64,000 bases of DNA from Bacteroidota bacterium. Its GTDB lineage: Bacteria > Bacteroidota > Bacteroidia > Bacteroidales > SZUA-534. The notes below the pieces were generated by a model. The model did not search any database. It was not told the DNA's origin and saw only the letters and a list, made by a program, of their open reading frames with translations. Positions 57,088-64,000 of the stretch are shown piece after piece (the first letter of the stretch is position 1; every line of letters begins with the position of its first letter). The translations under genes were made by a program, and so were the position numbers. The stretch spans positions 62,001-126,000 of the forward strand of contig QKGS01000005.1 in the NCBI GenBank assembly GCA_003250355.1, in the 5' to 3' direction.

Positions 57088-59385
57088 ATGATAACATATT
57101 TAAGAACTTTGTTTTTTATAGTTATACCCGTTATAACAACATATGCACAGATACCAACCAATACCTGGCGCGACCATTTACCATATCACAATGCACACAA
57201 AGTTGTAGTTGCCGGAAATAAAATATATTGTGCAACAGAATCGGCACTGTTTTATTTGAATAAAACCGACAACAGCCTCAACAAACTAAGCCGAATAAAT
57301 GGATTGTCGGATCTTGGTGTAGGAAGCATTGCATTCGACGAAAAAAGTAAAACCCTTATTATTGGTTACGATAATGGAAACATTGACCTAATTAACAATG
57401 ATATAATATACAACCTTCCGGATTTAAAAAACAAAAACCTTCTTACCGACAAAGGGATTCGCAATATAAATATTTACACTGACTATGCTTACCTTTCGTG
57501 CGGTTTTGGCGTAGTTGTTATTAATATTGCCAAACGAGAAGTTTCTGATACATGGCTCATAGGCGACAAAGGCTCTTATTTGGGTGTAAACTTTATAGGA
57601 ATAGTTGGCGATTCTATATATGCTTTAACCGATAATGGTATACTTATAAGCAACGCTAATAGTGCTTTTCATAACTACTACGGAAGTTGGATTCTCGACA
57701 CTACATTACAGAATTATAATGGGAAATTCTATTCAGGAACTATACTCAATGGTGAATTATTTGTAATAAACAACTCAGCAAATTTATACAAACTAACCAA
57801 TGACTATAAATGGCAAAAGCTTTTCGATGCATGGAATGTTAATTCGCTGTCATCATCAGCCGATAAACTTTACCTAAATACAAACAATTTAGTGTCTATA
57901 CTTAACTCATCGGGTTCGCTAATAGAAACCATTGATATAAAAAATGCCACATATACTACAACCGATGCTAACGGCAATATATATACAGCAAGCTCAACCG
58001 ATGGATTGGTTTTTTATGATAATGCAAAATACACAGCACATTACCCTAACGGCCCTATTAGCAACCGCACATTTCGAATTGCCAACAACGGAACCCAAAT
58101 AGTTGCCGTATTTGGTGGATACAACGAAGGTACGGGAGTAAACTCATGGGCGGGCATAGAATTTTATTCACTCAACGACGATATGCAGTTATGGAAAAAC
58201 TACACCTCAACCGAATACGACACCCTAAAATACGGGTCTGACGCTTCTATTGTCGGGGCAACCGGATACGAAGGCAATTACTACATAGGCACATGGGGAA
58301 CAGGAATTATCGAAGTAAAGAACGACAAAGTAATAAAACGGATATACGAGGAAACTACCAATAATGTTTTTACAACCAATAAAACTACATATTGCGGAGT
58401 AAGCGGAATGGATTTTGATAAAAACGGCAACCTATGGGTGGTTCAGCGTAACCTCGAAGCACCATTTTTTGTAAAAACACCCGATGGCAAATGGTACAAC
58501 TACCGATACGATAATATACTGTCAAAAACACTTACCGGTCCTATTTTAGTTAGTGCCAATAACGATATATGGGCAATTCCAATTTACGGTGGTCTTATAG
58601 GGGTAATTAATGCCGGTAGCAACCCCGCTACAAAAAGCGACGACAATTGGTTAGAGTTTGCATTCTACGACGAAGAAGGCAACATTATAAGCACTGAAGT
58701 AAAATGTATAGCCGAAGATAAAGAAGGTGCTATATGGATAGGTAGTAATAACGGTATTGGTGTTTACGATAATCCGTCTGAGATATTGCAAAATAAAAAT
58801 GAAAACAAAAAGCCAAGATCCAGAGTTCCGGTGCAGGAAGTTGACGGATATTTGCACAAACTACTCGAAGGTGAGGTAGTAAAGTCAATAGTAGTTGACG
58901 GTGCCAACCGCAAATGGATAGGTACCGCAGGTGGCGGCTTGTTCTTGCTCTCGCCCGATGGTACAGAGCAAATACTTAACCTTAACAAAAGCAACTCGCT
59001 ATTGTTTTCAAACAATATATACTCTATGGCAATGAACCCCCGCAACGGTGAGTTATTTATAGGAACCGATGCCGGGTTACAATCGTATATGACTTCGGCT
59101 TCGGAGGCTAACAAAACATTTACCAATGTATATGCATTCCCTAACCCTGTACAGCCCGGATATTCAGGTTTAATTACTGTTCGCGGCTTAATGTTTGATA
59201 CATCGGTAAAAATAACCGACATTTCGGGAAACCTTGTATACGAAGGCATTAGCAACGGAGGCGACTTTGTATGGAATGGTAAAGATATGGCCGGAAACGA
59301 TATTATGTCGGGCCTTTATGTGGTTATGTGTGCCAATAACGATGGTAGCGAATACGAAGCTACAAAAATTTTAATTGTAAAATAA
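57088..59385 (+). CDS. porZ: Type IX secretion system component PorZ
   Basis: 765-residue secreted beta-propeller protein that closely matches PorZ, which in Porphyromonas gingivalis binds anionic LPS and helps the sortase PorU process cargo at the cell surface. A signal peptide (1-20) is followed by NTWRDHLPYHNAHKV, the start of the first propeller, in which many blades of the GNLWV or EGAIWIGSNNG type occur (about 30-650). A T9SS C-terminal domain closes the protein (FPNPVQPGYSG to ATKILIVK). P. gingivalis PorU and PorV partners are not in this window. In operon with rdgB and recO. Confidence 0.85.
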   Translation: MITYLRTLFFIVIPVITTYAQIPTNTWRDHLPYHNAHKVVVAGNKIYCATESALFYLNKTDNSLNKLSRINGLSDLGVGSIAFDEKSKTLIIGYDNGNIDLINNDIIYNLPDLKNKNLLTDKGIRNINIYTDYAYLSCGFGVVVINIAKREVSDTWLIGDKGSYLGVNFIGIVGDSIYALTDNGILISNANSAFHNYYGSWILDTTLQNYNGKFYSGTILNGELFVINNSANLYKLTNDYKWQKLFDAWNVNSLSSSADKLYLNTNNLVSILNSSGSLIETIDIKNATYTTTDANGNIYTASSTDGLVFYDNAKYTAHYPNGPISNRTFRIANNGTQIVAVFGGYNEGTGVNSWAGIEFYSLNDDMQLWKNYTSTEYDTLKYGSDASIVGATGYEGNYYIGTWGTGIIEVKNDKVIKRIYEETTNNVFTTNKTTYCGVSGMDFDKNGNLWVVQRNLEAPFFVKTPDGKWYNYRYDNILSKTLTGPILVSANNDIWAIPIYGGLIGVINAGSNPATKSDDNWLEFAFYDEEGNIISTEVKCIAEDKEGAIWIGSNNGIGVYDNPSEILQNKNENKKPRSRVPVQEVDGYLHKLLEGEVVKSIVVDGANRKWIGTAGGGLFLLSPDGTEQILNLNKSNSLLFSNNIYSMAMNPRNGELFIGTDAGLQSYMTSASEANKTFTNVYAFPNPVQPGYSGLITVRGLMFDTSVKITDISGNLVYEGISNGGDFVWNGKDMAGNDIMSGLYVVMCANNDGSEYEATKILIVK

Positions 59386-59388
59386 AAA

Positions 59389-60105
59389 ATGCTAGTTTCT
59401 ACCAAAGCAATTGTTCTATATCACAAAAAATATAACGATGCTTCGGTAATACTCCATTTGTTTACAAAAAATCTGGGGCGCATTCCTGTTATGGCATATG
59501 GGATATGGACGAAAAAACATAAAAAAACAGCTTACATACAACCGCTTTCACTGGTTGATGTGGTAATAGAAAATAAAAGTAACAGGCAAATACAGGTACT
59601 AAAAGAGATAAAACCATACCATATATTAAACAGTATCGGTACTGATATGTACAAAAGCACACAAGCTATATTTATAGCCGAAGTACTATCGAAAGTAATT
59701 TCCGAAGAACATACCGAACCCGAAATATTCGATTTTACCGAAGCTTCGGTTTTAACTCTGAATGAGATTAACTCTGAAACGAATATGTTTCATATAGCTT
59801 TTCTGATAAAAATATCGCGCTTGCTAGGCTTTGCCCATTCATTCGCCACATTTGAAGGTCAATACTACGATTACCGAACAGGGCATTTCGACACAACAAA
59901 ACCATCGCACCCCTATTACTTTACTGAACCCACCCACAATTATATGATTAGCTTTGCTCAGCAGCCTTATTATATGCTTTCGCAAAATGTTTTTTCGCCC
60001 GAAACAATAAATACAATATTTGCGACAATACTTAAAATATACGATATTAACATTCCAGGATTCAGAAATATAAAATCGCTGGAAATAATAAGGGAGCTGT
60101 TTTAA
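59389..60105 (+). CDS. recO: DNA repair protein RecO
   Basis: Recombination mediator that anneals single strands and loads RecA with RecR. The N-terminal OB-fold segment KAIVLYHKKYNDASVILHLFTKNLGRIPVMAYG and the helical C-terminal half with FHIAFLIKISRLLGF fit the family. No zinc-binding cysteine cluster is present, as in many Bacteroidota RecO proteins. 238 residues. It starts 3 bp after the porZ stop and its stop overlaps the converging response-regulator gene by 4 bp. Confidence 0.92.
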   Translation: MLVSTKAIVLYHKKYNDASVILHLFTKNLGRIPVMAYGIWTKKHKKTAYIQPLSLVDVVIENKSNRQIQVLKEIKPYHILNSIGTDMYKSTQAIFIAEVLSKVISEEHTEPEIFDFTEASVLTLNEINSETNMFHIAFLIKISRLLGFAHSFATFEGQYYDYRTGHFDTTKPSHPYYFTEPTHNYMISFAQQPYYMLSQNVFSPETINTIFATILKIYDINIPGFRNIKSLEIIRELF

Positions 60106-60758
60106 CTAGAGCCACTACTAATATCAATAAGCTTATTTAAAATTGCATGCATAACCAAATGTGCAGTATTTCGTGTTTCGGTTTTCGCTATTAAAGAGTG
60201 ACGATATTTTTCAATTGTTTTTACACTCAAACACATTTTATCCGATATCTCTTTGTTTGTGTATCCGTTGCATATATATGTAAGCACATTTTTTTCCCTG
60301 TCGTTCAATGCAAGTTGAGCCTCTACATTTTGATTATTAACTCGGAAGATTACTTTTTTCAATAAATCCTGGGCAAAATAATTATTCCCCTTAGCAACTT
60401 CAGTTATAGCACACGTAAGCTCATCTACTCCCGAGTTTTTAAGCACAAAACCTTTTGCGCCAGCCTCAATCATTTTAAAATAATACTCTTCGTCGCTAAG
60501 CATTGACAGCACTATAATTTTAAGGTTGGGGTATTTTTCTAAAGCAAGCTTGGCGGTTTCGTAACCATTAAGTTCGGGCATTGATATATCAAGCAGTACT
60601 ATATCGGGCATAAAGCTTTCGAGCTGACACAAAAAATCGTTGCCGTTAATTGCTTCAATTACTATTTCCCAGTTGCTGTTTTGTGAAAGTATAAGTTTTA
60701 TACCTGAACGAAACATTTCGTGGTCATCGACAAGGGCTATATTTGTTTTTTCATTCAT
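60102..60758 (-). CDS. LuxR/NarL-family response regulator
   Basis: 218-residue two-component output regulator. The receiver domain (about 5-120) has the acidic pair DDHEMFRSG (Asp11-Asp12), the phosphoacceptor Asp57 in VLLDISMPEL, and the lysine in GFVLKNSG. The helix-turn-helix domain (about 150-210) carries the NarL/LuxR motif LNDREKNVLTYICNGYTNKEISDKMCLSVKTIEKYRHS. It sits 35 bp downstream of the multi-PAS kinase, so the two form a kinase-regulator pair. Confidence 0.93.
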   Translation of the reverse strand: MNEKTNIALVDDHEMFRSGIKLILSQNSNWEIVIEAINGNDFLCQLESFMPDIVLLDISMPELNGYETAKLALEKYPNLKIIVLSMLSDEEYYFKMIEAGAKGFVLKNSGVDELTCAITEVAKGNNYFAQDLLKKVIFRVNNQNVEAQLALNDREKNVLTYICNGYTNKEISDKMCLSVKTIEKYRHSLIAKTETRNTAHLVMHAILNKLIDISSGSS

Positions 60759-60793
60759 AAATGATACTTTAATCTTAAATGTATTTAAAATAA

Positions 60794-63700
60794 CTATTCA
60801 TTGGGTATTTTAATACTATATAGTACCCCGTTCTCGATATTTTCATTAAAATGCAATTCGCCGTTTAACGACTGTACCCTGTTAACAATATTGAACAATC
60901 CCATCCCTTTTTTTGAATCTTTCACCTTTTTAAAATCAAATCCTACGCCGTTGTCGGAATATTCGAGGCAAATAAGCTTTTGATTTTCAAATACATTAAC
61001 CGAAATAACTGTTGCTCGGGCATATTTCAATGAGTTATTAATTAACTCAGTAGCTACACGATATACAGTAGTTTCAATCTCTTGCGTCAAAGTCATTTCA
61101 ACACTATACTTGAACAAGTACTCTGTTTTCGACAATTTTTTAATACGCTCAATAAAACGTTCCAGAGCAGCCTTTAGTCCAAAGTCGTTGAGTACGTGAG
61201 GGCTAAGGTTGTTCGATATGGTAGATACCTGCAACAATGCTTCATCGATACTGTCGAGCAATTGGTTTTCGATAGTTGCCTTAAATGCCTTATTATCGGT
61301 TTTGATGTATGACTCGGTAAACAGTTTTACAGTAGAAAGAACAGGGCCTAACCCATCGTGAAGTTCCTGTGCCACACGCTTGCGCTCAGCCTCTTCGGTA
61401 CTAATAACCGCCTGGAGTATACGCTGCTGAACTTGTTTTTGTGCTGTTATATCAATATGTGTTCCACTCATTATAAGTGGTTTATTATCGTTAGTCCATT
61501 CAATAACTTTACCGCGGGCGTACACCCATACAGAATGTCCGTTTTTATGAATTTGGCGAAATTCGCAATCGTAATAGTCTATTTCTCCGGTAAAATGTTT
61601 TTTTAGCAATGTATTTGCTTTTTCAATATCATCGGGGTGAACCGACTTAATCCATGTTTCAATATTTGGAGTTAATTCCTCAAGCTTATAACCTATTATA
61701 TCGGCCCAGCGGTCATTCAAAACTATATTACTTGTTTGAACATTCCACTCCCACGTTCCGGCATTGGTTCCTATTAGAATATTTTTACTCCGGTTTCGTT
61801 CATTAATTATTTCGCGTTGTGCTTTTTTCTGTTGTGTTATATCGTCAATTATCACAAGGTATGTATCGGGGTTTTGTGTTGCTATGGTCGACGACACATA
61901 AACATCAATTTTATTGACTCTCCCATTTTTTTTAAATGAAAATTCTGCTTCGTTTTTATTAACAGCCTCTCCTGTTGTAATGGTATGTTCAATTGTTGAC
62001 CTTATGCCACAAAAACGGCAATTACCACTGCCTCCACAACCATTTTCAGCAGGGTTGGTATAAATACAGTTAAATGCATCGCCGCTTTTGTAGTAGTGTA
62101 TTTGTTCATAATTTTTGCCTACTAATTCGAGTGCAGCCTTATTGGCTTTAAGTATTCGCAATTCGGGGTCGATAAGCATCATTATAGCCGGCGAATTGTC
62201 GAAAACAAGCTGTAATTGTTTTTCATTTTCAATTAATCCTTCCTCTGCTTTTTTTCGCAATACTACATCAAAGGCTATATCGGCAAGTTTTCCTATTATA
62301 TCTACATCTTGTTTGTTATATACACTCTCTTTATTGCCTATTCCGAGAATTGCTACAATTTTATTATTACGAAACACAGGAACCACTGCTTCGCGAACCA
62401 CCGTGGCATGACCATCGGGTAATCCTTTTTTATGTTTCAAATCGGCATATGAGTTATGAATTACCGGTTGGCGTTCCCGAATGCAATCGACCCAAACTCC
62501 GGCTTTGTCAATATGGTAATGCATACTGTTTTCATCGGCTTTACACATATTTTGTTTTGTGTTGGTTGACCATGCATGAAGAGCTATATTTCCGGTTTCT
62601 TCATTATAAAAATGGTAAAAGCCTATTTGGCTTTGTGTTAACTGCTCAGCTTCATCGAGTATTTTAGTAAGTAATTGTTTTGAGTTATTGTTTGCTGCAT
62701 ATTCAGATATTCTGAATTTTGCCTCATTTATTATTTCATTACTGCGGCGTTCGTTAACATCAATAAGTGTCCCTTCAATAAACTGGAGAGCATTATTTTC
62801 ATATACTCCTATACCATACTCCTCAATCCATTTCAGCTCTCCTTGTTTAGTTTTTATTCTGTAAGTAAGGCTAAATGGAGTGCGTTCTTTCAGTGCTTTA
62901 TCAACTGTATTGCGAATATTATCTTCATATCCGGCATCGTATAAATCGACAAAACTAAGGTTTCCAAGCAGAAAATCTTCTTTCTTGTATCCGGTAAGCT
63001 CTTCAACTTTGTCGTTCAAATATAGCATACTGTATTTACTGTCGTTCATGCACAAATAAATAACTCCGGGGCTGTTTTCGGCCAAAGCCCTGAAACGCTT
63101 TTCACTCTGAATTAGTTTTTGTTCAGCTAAAATACGGTCGGTTACATCGTCGAATATTGCTACTATTTCGCCCGTAGGGAGTTTATAAAACTGGTTATTG
63201 GTATATGCCTCATTTTTGGGGTCGTATACTTTTTGTGCATTTGCCTTTATGGTTTTTCCTGTTTTATATACCTCTTTCAGGTTTTTAAAAGTTACACTTT
63301 GTTCAAAATTTGGAATCAAACTACAAATAGTTTTGCCTATGGCTCTTTCACGTGATATTCCGCTAATAACCTCGGCAGAACGGTTGAAACCTATTATTTC
63401 AAAATTTTGCCCGTTATTGACAGGCTTGTACACAACTACACCGCTAGGCATATTTTCCTGAAGGTTGCGATAACGCTCTTCGTTGTCGCGCACCTGACGT
63501 ATCATCTCGGTTAACCCATCGTTAGCTGCTTTAAGCTCAAACTGTGCTGTATTAAGTTCTGTGTTTTTTTCAATTAATGTTTTTTCACTTTCTGCAAGTT
63601 TTTGTACATACTCTTTCAAAGCTTCGTTACCTGCTCTTAACTCCTCTTCGGCAGCCTGAAGCTCATAGTTTTTTTGCAGCAGCAGTATTTCCGCCTCCTT

Positions 63701-64000
63701 TATTGCAGTTATATCCCTGTTACTAACCCTTATGCCATTGTATTCTCCATTAGTTGTATAAACATTGTTACAAACATGGCTTATCCATTTTTCATCACCT
63801 TGCTTTGTAACTATTCTAAAACTTATTTCCTCACTTGAGGAAACAGGGTTCGTTTCATTATTTAAATGATTGTTCCATATATCAAGGTCATTTTTATGAA
63901 TTATATCGTATATGAGTGATGGATTATTTATAAATTCATGCGCAGCGTATCCTGTAACATTGACACAACTAGGCGACATATACTCAATAGAACCATCGGG
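60794..64000 (-). CDS. Multi-PAS, GAF sensor histidine kinase (NarX type), partial
   Basis: Sensor kinase whose 5' end lies beyond the right edge: the frame stays open to base 64000 (PDGSIEYMSPSC), and Met at 63979 is internal to a PAS fold. In order: PAS remnant (1-65), coiled coil (about 75-160), two PAS domains (about 168-285, 290-410), a GAF domain (about 425-580, with GVWVDCIRERQPVIHN), a cysteine-rich PAS (about 585-715), another PAS (about 720-840), HisKA_3 with the phosphoacceptor in VAQELHDGLGPVLSTVKLF, and HATPase_c with DNGVGFDF and KGMGLFNI. It likely phosphorylates the adjacent LuxR-type regulator. The ligand is unknown. Confidence 0.9.
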   Translation of the reverse strand, partial: PDGSIEYMSPSCVNVTGYAAHEFINNPSLIYDIIHKNDLDIWNNHLNNETNPVSSSEEISFRIVTKQGDEKWISHVCNNVYTTNGEYNGIRVSNRDITAIKEAEILLLQKNYELQAAEEELRAGNEALKEYVQKLAESEKTLIEKNTELNTAQFELKAANDGLTEMIRQVRDNEERYRNLQENMPSGVVVYKPVNNGQNFEIIGFNRSAEVISGISRERAIGKTICSLIPNFEQSVTFKNLKEVYKTGKTIKANAQKVYDPKNEAYTNNQFYKLPTGEIVAIFDDVTDRILAEQKLIQSEKRFRALAENSPGVIYLCMNDSKYSMLYLNDKVEELTGYKKEDFLLGNLSFVDLYDAGYEDNIRNTVDKALKERTPFSLTYRIKTKQGELKWIEEYGIGVYENNALQFIEGTLIDVNERRSNEIINEAKFRISEYAANNNSKQLLTKILDEAEQLTQSQIGFYHFYNEETGNIALHAWSTNTKQNMCKADENSMHYHIDKAGVWVDCIRERQPVIHNSYADLKHKKGLPDGHATVVREAVVPVFRNNKIVAILGIGNKESVYNKQDVDIIGKLADIAFDVVLRKKAEEGLIENEKQLQLVFDNSPAIMMLIDPELRILKANKAALELVGKNYEQIHYYKSGDAFNCIYTNPAENGCGGSGNCRFCGIRSTIEHTITTGEAVNKNEAEFSFKKNGRVNKIDVYVSSTIATQNPDTYLVIIDDITQQKKAQREIINERNRSKNILIGTNAGTWEWNVQTSNIVLNDRWADIIGYKLEELTPNIETWIKSVHPDDIEKANTLLKKHFTGEIDYYDCEFRQIHKNGHSVWVYARGKVIEWTNDNKPLIMSGTHIDITAQKQVQQRILQAVISTEEAERKRVAQELHDGLGPVLSTVKLFTESYIKTDNKAFKATIENQLLDSIDEALLQVSTISNNLSPHVLNDFGLKAALERFIERIKKLSKTEYLFKYSVEMTLTQEIETTVYRVATELINNSLKYARATVISVNVFENQKLICLEYSDNGVGFDFKKVKDSKKGMGLFNIVNRVQSLNGELHFNENIENGVLYSIKIPNE

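Noticed and set aside
60794-63979. Kinase start at Met 63979
   Set aside because: The frame remains open to the window edge with PAS-like residues before this methionine, so the true start is outside.

Overview
This window carries about 50 genes on both strands and reads as an ordinary chromosomal stretch of a Bacteroidota bacterium, most like the Bacteroidales/Marinilabiliales side of the phylum. The evidence is an AT-rich composition, promoter-like TAnnTTTG boxes close to start codons, six proteins ending in type IX secretion (T9SS) C-terminal sorting domains, a PorZ homologue, a Bacteroidota-type putative porin, a DUF5686 outer-membrane protein and a hybrid two-component regulator (HTCS) relative. 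Rubrerythrin suggests an anaerobe or microaerophile. A GH86-like agarase/porphyranase-type enzyme suggests contact with algal polysaccharide. I see no tRNA, rRNA, CRISPR array, transposase, prophage or integrase.

Layout. 1-9.4 kb: 3' end of a rubrerythrin gene; DUF5686 outer-membrane protein with lptB; two small or modular lipoproteins; an MscS channel; a small acidic hypothetical; an ammonium transporter. 9.6-13 kb: a large secreted glycoside hydrolase. 13.4-23.6 kb: mrp followed by the full F-type ATP synthase set in the order B-E-F-H-A-G-D-C, interrupted between atpG and atpD by an NAD-dependent epimerase and a polyprenyl synthetase, and decorated with a terminator-like hairpin after atpE, a direct repeat between atpF and atpH, and three palindromic repeats before atpD. 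23.7-29.7 kb: C1 peptidase, SulP anion transporter, MFS-like permease and a T9SS cargo protein. 30-36.3 kb: a complete RND efflux operon (TolC-like, HlyD-like, AcrB-like). 36.6-40.6 kb: SpoIIE-type phosphatase, pdxT/pdxS, folK. 40.6-46.4 kb: putative porin, O-antigen-ligase-like protein, Wzz-like protein, and an LPP20-like secreted protein. 46.4-51 kb: two tandem FG-GAP/VCBS T9SS proteins downstream of a truncated HTCS. 51-55.7 kb: MarC, M28 peptidase, a small TPR-like exported protein, a BspA-type LRR T9SS protein. 55.9-64 kb: phnA-like gene, rdgB, porZ and recO in one operon, converging on a LuxR-family response regulator and a multi-PAS histidine kinase that runs off the right edge.

How it fits together. 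The window is dominated by envelope functions: LPS export (LptB), T9SS maturation (PorZ) with several of its likely cargo proteins, surface polysaccharide length control and ligation, efflux and porins. The energy operon sits in the middle. The most noteworthy items are the RNA-structure elements inside the atp operon, a dispersed family of AGACGCAA-type palindromes found at two operon junctions, the HTCS that has lost its whole periplasmic sensor and second membrane segment, and a terminator-like hairpin between pdxS and pdxT. I did not find a clearly novel multi-gene defence or metabolic system.
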